A stretch of 64,000 nucleotides of DNA from Palaeococcus ferrophilus DSM 13482 (GTDB lineage: Archaea; Methanobacteriota_B; Thermococci; Thermococcales; Thermococcaceae). Position numbers and translations under genes: made by a program. The notes under the pieces were generated by a model that saw only the letters and a program-made list of their open reading frames with translations, made no database searches and was not told where the DNA came from. The stretch covers positions 62,001-126,000 of the forward strand of contig NZ_LANF01000004.1 of the NCBI RefSeq assembly GCF_000966265.1, in the 5' to 3' direction. This document shows positions 8,334 to 16,590 of this stretch, one piece after another (positions within the stretch are counted from its first letter, which is position 1; the number at the start of each line of letters is the position of its first letter).

Positions 8334-9359
8334 TTAACTCACCTCCGGTTCTCCGCCTTTCCCCTCTGAACAAACGCAGGTCTCAAAGAGGCACCTTACC
8401 CTTTCTGCAAGCTTTAGATAGAGGATGAGGAAGATTATCTGGAATATTGGAAGCGTAGCCGCTGGAATGGCCACGAGGGGCTGGAAAGCGAGCGTCGCTA
8501 TCGCTATGGCCGTTCCGTTGTTCTTTCCGACGCTGAGGAAAGCTATTCCCATGTGCTCCTTGTAGCCCAGGCCGAGAACTCTGTCAAGCCACGTTATAAG
8601 TGCAAGCATAACGACCATGTAGACAGTGTTCACAACAGCAAGCTCAACGAGGAGGGTCCACTTGCTAAGCAGGAGCTGGGCCTTCATGAAGAATATTAAT
8701 CCCACGAGGAGGAGCATGGTGGTCATTGTTATCGAACCAAAGAGCGGCTTCAGCTCAAGGAACCTCTCCTTGCCAAGCTTCCTTGTGAGGAGCCTCCTCG
8801 TGAGGTCACCTAGGAACATTGGAAGGATGAGGACTATGAAGACCGTCCTCAGGAGCAGTGAGAGAGGAACAGGGACGTTGTAGGCACTGCCGAGGAGCTT
8901 TATCCAGAGTGGAAGCATTACCGGGATGAGGAGAAAGTTAACGCCGAGCGCCACCGTGGCGACCTCAAGGTCTCCTCCGGCCAAACCGGCGTAGCCTATG
9001 CTCATGGATGAACCCGGAACGAGCATGACCAGGAGAAAGCCGAGAGCGAGGTTTGGGTCGTGGATGAAGCCTTTAACGAGGAGAAAGGCCACCACCGGGG
9101 TGAGGACAAAGTTGTAGGCGAGGCTCAGAAGAACGGGCTTCGGCTCCTTGAGAACCTTGGGGATTCTCTCAAGGTTGAGGTTTATCATCATCGGGTATAT
9201 CATGAGGAAGACGAGTATAGTCGTGAGCTTGCTCAATCCCGCTTTGTGGGCCTTTGCAAAGCCCGGAAAGGTCAGTCCTAGGGCCCAGCCTACGGCTATT
9301 GCTATGAGCGAGTACCAGAGCAGGTTTTTCTTGAGGTTGTTCGCGAGCTTGCCGAACAT
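8334..9359 (-). CDS. BASS/ACR3-superfamily transporter lacking the ACR3 cysteine
   Basis: About 341 residues and roughly ten hydrophobic segments in the bile acid:sodium symporter / arsenite transporter fold. The unwound helix region reads LVMLVPGSSMSIG, where genuine ACR3 pumps have APCTAMV; the Cys is missing. The second broken-helix motif reads GKNNGTAIAIA. Arsenite transport is therefore doubtful and the substrate is unknown. The ATG at 9359 follows GGTGATGCAC; an upstream ATG at 9374 lacks a binding site. The gene has its own promoter with two ATTTGAA repeats and is followed by the UspA gene. Confidence 0.8.
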   Translation of the reverse strand: MFGKLANNLKKNLLWYSLIAIAVGWALGLTFPGFAKAHKAGLSKLTTILVFLMIYPMMINLNLERIPKVLKEPKPVLLSLAYNFVLTPVVAFLLVKGFIHDPNLALGFLLVMLVPGSSMSIGYAGLAGGDLEVATVALGVNFLLIPVMLPLWIKLLGSAYNVPVPLSLLLRTVFIVLILPMFLGDLTRRLLTRKLGKERFLELKPLFGSITMTTMLLLVGLIFFMKAQLLLSKWTLLVELAVVNTVYMVVMLALITWLDRVLGLGYKEHMGIAFLSVGKNNGTAIAIATLAFQPLVAIPAATLPIFQIIFLILYLKLAERVRCLFETCVCSEGKGGEPEVS

Positions 9360-9386
9360 GTGCATCACCTTCATGATATTTTCTTC

Positions 9387-9409
9387 ATTTGAAACTAACT
9401 TGATTTGAA
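9387..9409 (-). promoter_or_regulatory. Direct repeat ATTTGAA pair, candidate operator
   Basis: ATTTGAA occurs at 9387-9393 and 9403-9409, 16 bases apart. They lie just downstream of the minus-strand TATA box CTTTTAAAT near 9416-9426, where a repressor would block initiation. The same half-site forms the inverted repeat in front of the ACR3 gene at 22997-23018. Confidence 0.45.
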
Positions 9410-9460
9410 CTCGACATCATTTAAAAGCGTTGCTGGACAGAACTGAGTAAAGTTCTTGGA

Positions 9461-9838
9461 TCAGAGCTCCTTGAGAACCTCTCGGATTCTCTCTATCAAA
9501 TGGGCTGCAGCCAGCCCAACATCGTCCACGACTTCAACGGAGGGCTTTTTATAGCAGGGCATTTTAATGCCGAGTTCCTCTTCGAGGTTGAGGTATTCAT
9601 CGTAGTGTATTCCAAAGGTCTCGGCGAGCTTCCTACCGCACTCCTCGGAGCAGGAGTCCACCACCATCACGTATTCTGCCTTTTTCATAGCATCTTTGAT
9701 GCCTTCCACCCCTGTGGCAACCGCGCTCAGGGGGCAGAGCGCAACATCACTTCCCAGCTCCTTGAGAGCTTCCCTAACGACCAGCTCGGAGAGGGAATCC
9801 CCACACGCTATTATGCACACCTTGGGAGTCTCCATCAT
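9461..9838 (-). CDS. Putative zinc-binding protein (DGC-domain family)
   Basis: 125 residues, alpha/beta, with paired cysteines: IIACGDS, ALCPLS, VVDSCSEECG and MPCYKKP. This arrangement matches the DGC putative zinc-binding family, although the name-giving motif is DSC here. The ATG overlaps the TAA of the preceding BASS gene by one base (TAATG), so translation is coupled. Function is unknown in the family. Association with two transporters suggests a thiol- or metal-related carrier. A relative lies at 15155-15589. Confidence 0.75.
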   Translation of the reverse strand: MMETPKVCIIACGDSLSELVVREALKELGSDVALCPLSAVATGVEGIKDAMKKAEYVMVVDSCSEECGRKLAETFGIHYDEYLNLEEELGIKMPCYKKPSVEVVDDVGLAAAHLIERIREVLKEL

Positions 9839-10851
9839 TAACCACCCACGATGTTCTCTTCTCCTTCAACCCGTATACGTCTTTTCCCCATCCAGCTGAA
9901 GAGCCTGACGAAGAGTATCATCAGGAGCATGTCGCTGAATGGCCCGCCCAAGGCGGTTCCAACTGCGGCCATTGGTCCAAACGTTCCTATTGCTATGGCC
10001 GTTGCAAGGGTCATGTTAGAGCCGGTAGAGTAAACAAAGGATACCTTCTGCTCAAAGGGGAAGGCGAGGGCTTTCCCGCTGAAGTAAGCTACAGCCGCGC
10101 GCAGGAGGAAGTAGACGTTCATGATGATGGCTCCCACCAATATCAGCTCCGGCCTCTCGACTATCATCTTCCCGTTTATGCCGAAGACCACCACGACCAT
10201 CCAGTACATGCCGAGGAGGGAAATGCCCACGAGGGGCTTTTTGAGGGACATTAGTGCATCCACGCCCTTCCAGCGGAGGACGGCATATTTAGTCAGCTGA
10301 CCCACGATGAGGGGCGTTATTATGTAGAGGACGAGGGACTTGAGGAGCACACCAACTGGAACCTGAATGACGGCGTGAAGTATCAGCTTCGCATAGACCG
10401 GCATTACGAATAGCGAGAGCAGGAAAGTCCATATAACGCCGACGAGGGTGAGCTGAAACTTCCCGCCGGCGAGGTTGGTAAAAGCGGGTGCAGAGCTGGG
10501 AAGAGGCGCTAGGCTTATGAGGACAACCCCCGCGAGCAGTCTTGGGTCAGTTCCGGGCATTACCGCGAGCCAGAACTTCAGGAGGAGCCATGTAAGAGCT
10601 GGGAAAACCGCGAGGTAGAACAGCGTCAGCAGTATGAGGTACTTCGTCTTAACCTCCGTCCTCGTGGTGAATGCCTTTCTTATATCCATGAAGACCATTG
10701 GCTGGAAGAGCATCATGAAGAGCGCTACCGGGAGGGTTCCCTTCAGGGATAGGAAGAGGGCGCGGTGGTAAACACCTGCGTAGGTTGATGCGAAGATGAG
10801 AGTGAATACTATGTAGACCATCTTCTCCTTTATGAACTCAACAACATCCAT
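9838..10851 (-). CDS. BASS-family transporter
   Basis: About 337 residues with eight to ten membrane segments. The two family motifs are LAPLPSSAPAF and STGSNMTLATAIAIG. Like the gene at 8334 it lacks the ACR3 cysteine, so arsenite is not an assured substrate. The ATG at 10851 follows GGTGGTGGAG. It starts 53 bases after the 105-residue hypothetical gene and overlaps the DGC gene by one base, making a probable operon of three. Confidence 0.8.
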   Translation of the reverse strand: MDVVEFIKEKMVYIVFTLIFASTYAGVYHRALFLSLKGTLPVALFMMLFQPMVFMDIRKAFTTRTEVKTKYLILLTLFYLAVFPALTWLLLKFWLAVMPGTDPRLLAGVVLISLAPLPSSAPAFTNLAGGKFQLTLVGVIWTFLLSLFVMPVYAKLILHAVIQVPVGVLLKSLVLYIITPLIVGQLTKYAVLRWKGVDALMSLKKPLVGISLLGMYWMVVVVFGINGKMIVERPELILVGAIIMNVYFLLRAAVAYFSGKALAFPFEQKVSFVYSTGSNMTLATAIAIGTFGPMAAVGTALGGPFSDMLLMILFVRLFSWMGKRRIRVEGEENIVGG

Positions 10852-10903
10852 CTCCACCACCTTCGTTTTTCATAGTTGTAGTCAAAAGTCAAAAAATGAA
10901 AGA

Positions 10904-11218
10904 TCAGGCGAGCCAGATGAAGCCGACAACCCTTCCGTTCTTCACGAGCTGGACCTTGGTGCCCCACTTCCCGAACCAGTAGGCACCTACCTCGACCTCC
11001 TTCGGGTCAACGTCCTCCCAGAGCTCCCCTATTATCTGACCCTCAACGACGAGCGGGACGTGGAGGCTTCCGCAGCGGCACCTCCATGCGGCTCCCTTGA
11101 TTGCCTTTGAGAGGACTTCCCTGGCCTTGGCCCTCATCTCCTCGTAGTCCGGCTCCTTCTCCACGGTGTAGCCGAACCTTCCAACCTTCCACTTCCATCC
11201 GGGAGTTCCAAACGGCAT
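10904..11218 (-). CDS. Conserved hypothetical protein with CRCG motif
   Basis: 104 residues from the ATG at 11218 (MPFGTPGWKWK), preceded by GAGGTGGTTGAG. It has an acidic helix, a single CRCG pair near residue 48 and a beta-rich end. No signal peptide or membrane segment is seen. I do not recognise the family. A TATA box CTTTATAAATAC is present upstream on the minus strand near 11260-11272. It is the first gene of the BASS/DGC operon, so a role with those proteins is possible. Confidence 0.65.
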   Translation of the reverse strand: MPFGTPGWKWKVGRFGYTVEKEPDYEEMRAKAREVLSKAIKGAAWRCRCGSLHVPLVVEGQIIGELWEDVDPKEVEVGAYWFGKWGTKVQLVKNGRVVGFIWLA

Positions 11219-11355
11219 CTCAACCACCTCTACCAGTTTCTCTACTTTGTAATATCACAAAAGTATTTATAAAGTTTTCTATAATATTCGAGCTAAACCT
11301 GCCTTAAAACGGTAATTTTATAAGGTTTGAGAGCTAACAGATAAGAGTGATAGAG

Positions 11356-11681
11356 ATGCCGAAATGGATGATGGGGGAGATGGGAAACCTGAAGAGCCTC
11401 ATGATGATTCTGAAGCCGCTGATGGCCGAACCTAAGAGGAGCATCATCAAAACCCTGAGTGACGGCGTTAAGGGGACGAACGAAATTTACCAGGGCTTGC
11501 AGGAGAGGGGTTGAACATGCCCCGCTCAACGCTTTACTACCACCTCTCGGCCCTTGAGGACGCCGGGATAATCGAAATGGCCGGCTACCTGGAGGAGGGT
11601 GGTGCTCCAGAGAAGCTTTGGAAGCTGAAGGTTAGAAAAATTGGAATGGGCCTCGTAACGGCCGGGATACTCGGGGAGTGA
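11356..11681 (+). pseudogene. ArsR-type winged-helix regulator, frameshifted
   Basis: The first frame (11356-11514) encodes a 52-residue N-terminus with LMAEPKRSIIKTLSDG and a helix TNEIYQGLQERG. A TGA then interrupts. In the next frame, from TTG at 11511, the winged helix continues as MPRSTLYYHLSALEDAGII to a TGA at 11679-11681. One missing base in the G-run near 11505-11510 explains the break. The intact protein would be about 107 residues. As printed it is inactive; a homopolymer read error would also produce this. The promoter CGGTAATTTTATAAGG lies at 11310-11325. Confidence 0.75.
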
Positions 11682-11697
11682 AGGCGTGCATATGCAC

Positions 11698-11709
11698 AAA
11701 GTTTATATT
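11698..11709 (+). promoter_or_regulatory. TATA box for the NifX-like gene
   Basis: AAAGTTTATATT lies about 33-43 bases upstream of the ATG at 11741, consistent with an archaeal promoter and a short leader. It is placed after the end of the ArsR-like gene, so the NifX-like gene can be transcribed independently. Confidence 0.5.
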
Positions 11710-11740
11710 TGAAAAATGCTTCATGATTGTGGTGGTGAAA

Positions 11741-12139
11741 ATGAGGATAGCCGTTCCAGCCGAGGATGATAGGGGTCTGGAGAGCAGGGTAAGCGGCCAC
11801 TTCGGAAGGGCCAGGTACTTCGTCTTCGTGGACGTGGAGAACAACGAGATAAAAGGTGCGGAGGTGGTCGAGGTCCCCTTCGAGGAGCATGGCCCCGGTG
11901 ATTTGCCCAACTTCGTAAAGGAGCACGGTGGAGAAGTAGTTTTGGCCTACGGAATGGGGCAGAGGGCAATAGGCTTCTTCAATCAGTTGGGCATCGAGGT
12001 CGTGACCGGCGCCTACGGCCATGTCGAGGACGTCGTTAAGGCCTTCATAGAGCAGGTGCTCGAGGTTGACCCATACTGGAAGGAGAAGATAGAGAGGGAG
12101 AAGGCCCACAGAGGAGAATGCGGGGAGCACGGGAAGTGA
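11741..12139 (+). CDS. NifX/NafY-type dinitrogenase iron-molybdenum cofactor domain protein
   Basis: 132 residues with the single domain MRIAVPAEDDRGLESRVSGHFG and the second-half GMGQRAIGFFNQLGIEV. No nitrogenase genes are seen, so the protein more likely carries or scavenges iron, molybdenum/tungsten or Fe-S precursors. The C-terminal tail is His/Cys rich (HRGECGEHGK), which could bind metal. The ATG at 11741 follows GGTGGTGAAA. It sits beside the broken ArsR-type regulator and before a TDT transporter. Confidence 0.85.
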   Translation: MRIAVPAEDDRGLESRVSGHFGRARYFVFVDVENNEIKGAEVVEVPFEEHGPGDLPNFVKEHGGEVVLAYGMGQRAIGFFNQLGIEVVTGAYGHVEDVVKAFIEQVLEVDPYWKEKIEREKAHRGECGEHGK

Positions 12140-12284
12140 TTTTTGACGTCCGCGCTGAAAGCTACCTAAAGGCCCATCTCCCCAAAGCACCTCCCCTTCT
12201 GTTTTTGGCTATCCCCTAGGCACCGCAGTCCCACGAGGAAATCTTTAAAAGTATTCATCTGTCCATGTTTTCAGGTGAAGATAC
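12140..12284 (+). other. Intergenic region with promoter of the TDT transporter
   Basis: No gene is seen. ATCTTTAAAAGT at 12241-12252 fits a TATA box about 33-44 bases before the ATG at 12285. GGTGAAG lies six bases ahead of that ATG. Confidence 0.5.
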
Positions 12285-13277
12285 ATGAAGATGTCGGTCA
12301 AGGACTTTGCACCCAGCTGGTTTGCGAGCGTTATGGGAACGGGAGCCCTCGCGCTGGTGAGCAAGGCATATTCATCGAAGCTTCCTGCACTGGGGACGCT
12401 CTCTAATGCCCTAGCGTACCTCAACGCGCTCATGTTTTTCGTGCTTTTGATACCCTGGCTCCTCAGGTGGATTAAGCACCCCGCGGAGGCAAAGAAGGAC
12501 CTCTACCACCCGGTAACGAGCCACTTCTACGGGACGATGCCCATAGCGATGACCATTGTGGGGATGAACCTTGCGATGCTCGGCTACAGGGGAGCGGGTT
12601 TCCCGCTCTGGGTTCTGGGGAGCATCCTCGTGATATTCTTCGCCCTTCTCATACCCTACCTGTTCTTCATAGGCGAGGGCGTGGACGTTAAGACCGTGAC
12701 GCCCGCGTGGTTCATCCCGCCGGTCGGCCTGATGGTGATACCCCTAACTGCCCTGCCCTTCGTCCCCAGCTCAGAAACGTGGAGGGGAGTCTTCACGGCC
12801 CTCAACTACTTCGGCTTCGGTGCGGGTTTCTTCCTCTATCTGGCCCTCTTCGCCATAGTGATGAGGCGCTTCATAACCCACGAGCTCCTTCCACCGCTGA
12901 TGGCGCCCTCCGTGTGGATAAACCTTGGTCCCCTCGGAGCGGGCGCGGTGGCACTGCTGAACCTCACAAAGATACTTCCCGTGGCGGCGGAAGCTCTCAA
13001 GGCCTTCGCCTTCCTTCTCTGGGGCTTCGGGCTCTGGTGGCTCCTCATGGCAATAGCCATAACGCTGCACTACCTCAGGAACTTGCACCTGCCGTACAGC
13101 CTCGCATGGTGGGCCTTCATCTTCCCACTTGGTGCCTACGTGAGCGCAACCCACAACGTGGGCACCGCCCTCGGTATCGGGGCCGTGGATTCCTTCGGCT
13201 TCGCTCTGTACTGGCTCCTCCTCGGCCTGTGGCTGGTCACGGGGCTTAAGACGCTCCTGCACGACTTTTCATCCTGA
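12285..13277 (+). CDS. TDT-family (TehA/Mae1-type) transporter
   Basis: 330 residues with about ten membrane segments. The N-terminus PSWFASVMGTGALAL and SHFYGTMPIAM match the tellurite-resistance/dicarboxylate transporter family, which includes TehA, Mae1 and sulfite efflux pump Ssu1. Family members move monovalent or dicarboxylic anions. The substrate is not determined; sulfite is attractive given the sulfur-related neighbours, but this is inference. A T-rich stop at 13277-13285 follows. Confidence 0.87.
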   Translation: MKMSVKDFAPSWFASVMGTGALALVSKAYSSKLPALGTLSNALAYLNALMFFVLLIPWLLRWIKHPAEAKKDLYHPVTSHFYGTMPIAMTIVGMNLAMLGYRGAGFPLWVLGSILVIFFALLIPYLFFIGEGVDVKTVTPAWFIPPVGLMVIPLTALPFVPSSETWRGVFTALNYFGFGAGFFLYLALFAIVMRRFITHELLPPLMAPSVWINLGPLGAGAVALLNLTKILPVAAEALKAFAFLLWGFGLWWLLMAIAITLHYLRNLHLPYSLAWWAFIFPLGAYVSATHNVGTALGIGAVDSFGFALYWLLLGLWLVTGLKTLLHDFSS

Positions 13278-13286
13278 TTTTTTTAC
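13276..13286 (+). terminator. Oligo-T terminator after the TDT gene
   Basis: A run of seven T (GATTTTTTTAC) directly follows the stop codon. Archaeal RNA polymerase ends at such T-runs without needing a hairpin. Confidence 0.5.
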
Positions 13287-13359
13287 TTTCTCTGAGGATA
13301 GAAAGAGCGGTGGAGAAGAAGCGGCACATTAGGGGTCATCTTAACGGTGAGGTTTGGCA

Positions 13360-14310
13360 TCACTCACCCAGCAGCCCCTCGATTATCAGCTCCGCCGCCT
13401 CTTCCTCGGTTAGGCCCTTCGCCATGAGCTGGACGAGCTGGGCCTCGTTTATCCTGCCTATCGAGGCCTCGTGGGTCAGCTCGGCCTTGTCGTTCTTGAC
13501 CCTGAGGAGTGGCACCGTCTGGACGTCCGCGTTTCCATTCACTATCTCATGGCACTCCACGTGGCCCTTCGCGTAGTCTCCAAGGCCGTAGGCCTCGTTC
13601 ACGACGTTAGCCCTCGCCTCGTCGAAGGCTATAACCGTACTCTTCAGGTTGGCCCTCGAATGGGCGCCCTCAAGGTAGGCGACCTCTTTGACCTCGACTG
13701 AGTCGTCCTTGACTGCTTTAACCTTTGACTCGAGCTCGAGAACCGCCCTCTCGCCAAGCCTGGCAACCATCTCAAGCCTCAGCTCCCTCGCCCTATGCTT
13801 CGTGAGGGAGAACTTTCCGGTGTAGCGGGCGTTTTTGCCGAGCTCGACTTCCGTTTTACTTATCATCCTCACGCCCTCACCGTGGATGTGTTCGTCATCG
13901 TAAGAGACCCACGAGTTCTCCCCAATCTGTATCCTCGCGTACGCGTCGTGGGTGAAGTCCTTTGCGTAGGGAAAGATGCAGTGGGATGTGAACTTCACCT
14001 TCGAGTTTCTTCCCACCGCGATGTTGAAGAGGACCTTCTGGTAGCCCTCGCTCTTCAGGTAGCCCGTGCAGAGGTGTATTGGGAAGGGAAGCTCAACGTC
14101 CTCAGCTATCTCAACGTCCGCCCTGACGCCGTTCTCTATCTCCTCCCCCTTTATCCGAACCCCAGGAACGTTGTTGAGACCGATGATCTTGTCCCCGCTT
14201 ATGATTATCGCCGCTATCCTGTCGCCGAAGAGAGAAGTATCAAGGCCTTCCTTCTCGTAAACATCTATTAAGGCCTCGTACTCCTTAACGCGGTCAATCT
14301 TTATCGGCAT
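13360..14310 (-). CDS. sufB: Fe-S cluster assembly scaffold SufB/SufD-type protein
   Basis: 316 residues, shorter than bacterial SufB, as usual for the single archaeal SufB/D protein that pairs with SufC. The C-terminal core has ALTHEAS-like spacing (KAELTHEASIGRINEAQLVQLMAKGL), the region that contacts SufC and carries the cluster-site residues. Conserved Cys and His occur in CTGYL, SHCIFPY and HVECHE. The ATG at 14310 lies 17 bases inside sufC, so the two are coupled. Confidence 0.9.
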   Translation of the reverse strand: MPIKIDRVKEYEALIDVYEKEGLDTSLFGDRIAAIIISGDKIIGLNNVPGVRIKGEEIENGVRADVEIAEDVELPFPIHLCTGYLKSEGYQKVLFNIAVGRNSKVKFTSHCIFPYAKDFTHDAYARIQIGENSWVSYDDEHIHGEGVRMISKTEVELGKNARYTGKFSLTKHRARELRLEMVARLGERAVLELESKVKAVKDDSVEVKEVAYLEGAHSRANLKSTVIAFDEARANVVNEAYGLGDYAKGHVECHEIVNGNADVQTVPLLRVKNDKAELTHEASIGRINEAQLVQLMAKGLTEEEAAELIIEGLLGE

Positions 14311-15025
14311 CTCCCATCATCCCCGTCAGAAAGCATCTCCCACAGGTCTTCTTGTAGTAATCAACAACCTCACGGGAGAAGCCCTTCTTCAGGAGCCTGC
14401 CCACACAGAGGAAGTACGCGAAGTCAGTTTTGGCCGCTATCTCCTCGTGGTGCGTGATTAGAATTACGGTTGTGCCGGTTCTCTTGAAGTAATCCAGAAC
14501 TTCCTCTATCAGCTCTCCCGCGGTTATGTCAAGCCCGGAATCAGGCTCATCGAGAATGGCATACCTAGGCCTCAGCAGGAGGAGCGACGCTATCTCCACC
14601 CTCTTCCTCTCGCCGCCGCTCAGGCTCTTGTCCACAAAACGGTGGGCGTAGGCCTCATAGGACAGTCCGACCAGCTCGAGAACCCTCCGAAGTTCATCTT
14701 TATCCACCCTGAGCTTCCCACCGAGGGTTAGGTAGTTCTCCACGGTTATGCCCTCGTAGCGCGCCGGCTCCTGCCAGAGGAGGATTATTCCCAGTCTGGC
14801 CCGCTCCGTAACGCTCAGGTCAGTTATCTCTTTCTCGTCAAGCAGGACTTTGCCCCCGATAGGCTTCACAACCCCCATTAGGATGTAAGCGAGCGTTGAT
14901 TTTCCCGCTCCATTGGGGCCGAGGATGGAGTAGCTCATGCCCTCCTTGAAGCGCATGTTAATCCTCTCTATTATCCGTCTGCCGTTCACTTCGTAGGTAA
15001 CGTCCCTCAAACACAACATAGCCAT
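14294..15025 (-). CDS. sufC: Fe-S assembly ATPase SufC
   Basis: 243 residues from the ATG at 15025, which follows GAGGTTC. Walker A GPNGAGKST near residue 36, Q-loop, signature LSGGERKR near 135 and Walker B AILDEPDSGLD are all present. SufC powers scaffold rearrangement in Fe-S cluster biogenesis. Only sufC-sufB are present, the minimal archaeal set; no cysteine desulfurase is nearby, fitting an organism that can use environmental sulfide. The upstream A/T-rich region up to 15154 is shared with a divergent DGC-domain gene. Confidence 0.92.
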   Translation of the reverse strand: MAMLCLRDVTYEVNGRRIIERINMRFKEGMSYSILGPNGAGKSTLAYILMGVVKPIGGKVLLDEKEITDLSVTERARLGIILLWQEPARYEGITVENYLTLGGKLRVDKDELRRVLELVGLSYEAYAHRFVDKSLSGGERKRVEIASLLLLRPRYAILDEPDSGLDITAGELIEEVLDYFKRTGTTVILITHHEEIAAKTDFAYFLCVGRLLKKGFSREVVDYYKKTCGRCFLTGMMGDADKD

Positions 15026-15154
15026 CAAAAGAACCTCATATGAAGAAAATTTAAAATTTTCTGGACACTTCTGCCCCCAACAAAGAGTTGAAAACAAAAA
15101 CATATGAAAAGAATTTTAAATGAGAAAATTCTAATATGAATTGAGGTGATTGGG

Positions 15155-15589
15155 ATGGGTGAAAATGTGGACATAAAAAAGCTCCCAAAGTTCTTGCCAA
15201 GTTGCCACAAGGAGGCGGAGAACCTCGACATAATCTTTACGTGTTCAGGAGCGGCAAGCGTTGGAAAGATCGGACATGAGGTTGGAGTTCTTCTAACCAA
15301 CGCCGGCCAGGAGGCAAGGCTCTGCTGCACCACTGCGGTCGCTGCAGGCTCTGACATGCACCTCGACATTGGGAGGAGGGCAAAAAGGGTAATCGTCATA
15401 GACGGTTGCCCCATGAAGTGCGCAACCAAGGTAATGGAGAAGGCTGGGATGAAAGTAGATTACAGCTTTACCGTTACCGACTTCGGGATAGCCAAGCAGC
15501 CGACCCTCGACATAAGCGACGAGGACGTTCTCAAGGTAGCCTTGGAGATAGCAGGGAAGGTTGGGATGAAGCTCAATCTTAAACCGTAG
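15155..15589 (+). CDS. DGC-domain putative zinc-binding protein
   Basis: 144 residues. Cysteine motifs FTCSGAAS, ARLCCTTAVAAG and the name-giving VIDGCPMKCAT identify the DGC family. The ATG at 15155 follows GAGGTGATTGGG. Function is not established in the family; the cysteines could bind zinc or carry sulfur. It is divergent from sufCB and precedes an HdrA-like protein and a ferredoxin, which points to thiol or sulfur chemistry. Confidence 0.8.
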   Translation: MGENVDIKKLPKFLPSCHKEAENLDIIFTCSGAASVGKIGHEVGVLLTNAGQEARLCCTTAVAAGSDMHLDIGRRAKRVIVIDGCPMKCATKVMEKAGMKVDYSFTVTDFGIAKQPTLDISDEDVLKVALEIAGKVGMKLNLKP

Positions 15590-15655
15590 GTTGAGAACCT
15601 TTACATCTGAAAATATTTTTAAATGAAATAATCCTCATAAATAATGGTGATGCAC

Positions 15656-16009
15656 GTGAAGGGTCTCATACTCTGCGTATGCCAGGGCACATGCCCCTCC
15701 TTCCAGAAAATGAACGTGTTCGAGATTTTAAACCACTTCAGAAGGGAGAAGAAGGTTGACTTTGTGGCCCTGCACCCCCAGCTCTGCGCTACAGATGGCG
15801 ACAACTTCTGGAGGGCTCTTCTCAAGAACGGGGAGGATGTAGAGAAGCTCTTCGTGGCCGGCTGCGACCCAGTGATGCAGAAGAAGATGTTCGGATGGAC
15901 GTTTAAAGAGCTCGGCTTCGATGAGGACAAGTTCGTAGGCGTGGAAATCAGGAACATGGACACTGAGGGAGCCATCCGGGCAATAGACGAGGTCATGAGC
16001 GCGGAATAG
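15656..16009 (+). CDS. Small HdrA-like Fe-S protein (N-terminal HdrA fragment type)
   Basis: About 117 residues. VCQGTCPSF, HPQLCATDGDNF and FVAGCDPVMQKKMF match the cysteine pattern of the N-terminal region of heterodisulfide reductase subunit A and QmoA, but no FAD domain follows. The likely start is GTG 15656 after GGTGATGCAC; ATG 15644 or 15650 would add a few residues. A TATA-like TATTTTTAAATG lies at about 15613-15624. It probably passes electrons with the next ferredoxin gene, ten bases downstream. The full enzyme partner is not in the window. Confidence 0.7.
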   Translation: MKGLILCVCQGTCPSFQKMNVFEILNHFRREKKVDFVALHPQLCATDGDNFWRALLKNGEDVEKLFVAGCDPVMQKKMFGWTFKELGFDEDKFVGVEIRNMDTEGAIRAIDEVMSAE

Positions 16010-16019
16010 GGGGATGAGC

Positions 16020-16220
16020 ATGGCAGACAACTGGTACCCTGTGATTGACTACGACAAGTGCACTGGCTGCCTGACGTGCGCGAACTTCTGCCCGCACGGT
16101 GTGTACGACACCTCCGGGGAAAAGCCCAGGGTCGTGAAGCCCGAGGATTGCGTGGAGTTCTGCAGGGGTTGCCAGAGGATATGCCCAACGGGGGCTATAA
16201 ACTACTTCGGAGACTCCTGA
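16020..16220 (+). CDS. 2[4Fe-4S] ferredoxin-type protein
   Basis: 66 residues from ATG 16020 (an in-frame ATG at 16014 is also possible). The first cluster motif is CTGCLTCANFCP and the second is CVEFCRGCQRICP, in which the spacing of the first Cys differs from the classic CxxCxxCxxxCP. Cytoplasmic electron carrier. It probably forms one transcript with the DGC and HdrA-like genes. Confidence 0.88.
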   Translation: MADNWYPVIDYDKCTGCLTCANFCPHGVYDTSGEKPRVVKPEDCVEFCRGCQRICPTGAINYFGDS

Positions 16221-16237
16221 GTAAGCCGTTTCACTTT

Positions 16238-16567
16238 TCACTCTCGGAGGGTGGGGATACTCAAGGCCTTCTCAACCGTCATCCCGCCATCTATTTTTAT
16301 AATTCTGACATTGCCGGAGTCGAGTATCATCTTCCCCTTCGGACAGTCCATGCGGGTTATCAGGACATCCACGCCGAGGTTGACAAGAAAAAGGGCTACC
16401 TTCGGACCCGCCCCGTGGGGGAGCGTTGAGTATGGATTCTCCACCACCTCCACTCTCTTGGTTTTTCCATTTTCGAGTTCCACCAGAGTGAAGGTCTTGG
16501 CTCTCACGAGGCTTTCGTGCACTACATCTCGCAAGCCCCCAACCCCTGTAGGAATCGCCACCCTCAC
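16238..16567 (-). CDS. NifX/NafY-type dinitrogenase cofactor domain protein
   Basis: 109 residues, beginning with GTG 16567 after GGGGGTGCTAAC. The domain reads MRVAIPTGVGGLRD, HGAGPKVALFLVNLGVDV and a Cys in MDCPKG. No nitrogenase is present, so a general metal or Fe-S carrier role is more likely. It follows the TauE/SafE gene on the same strand by 23 bases and converges on the ferredoxin gene. Confidence 0.82.
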   Translation of the reverse strand: MRVAIPTGVGGLRDVVHESLVRAKTFTLVELENGKTKRVEVVENPYSTLPHGAGPKVALFLVNLGVDVLITRMDCPKGKMILDSGNVRIIKIDGGMTVEKALSIPTLRE

Positions 16568-16590
16568 GTTAGCACCCCCGGGTATCTACC

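Noticed and set aside
15087-15095. GTTGAAAAC, matching the SurR core GTTn3AAC, upstream of sufC
   Set aside because: A six-base specific motif is expected many times by chance in 64 kb; the second GTT of the full site is absent, so it is not listed as an operator.
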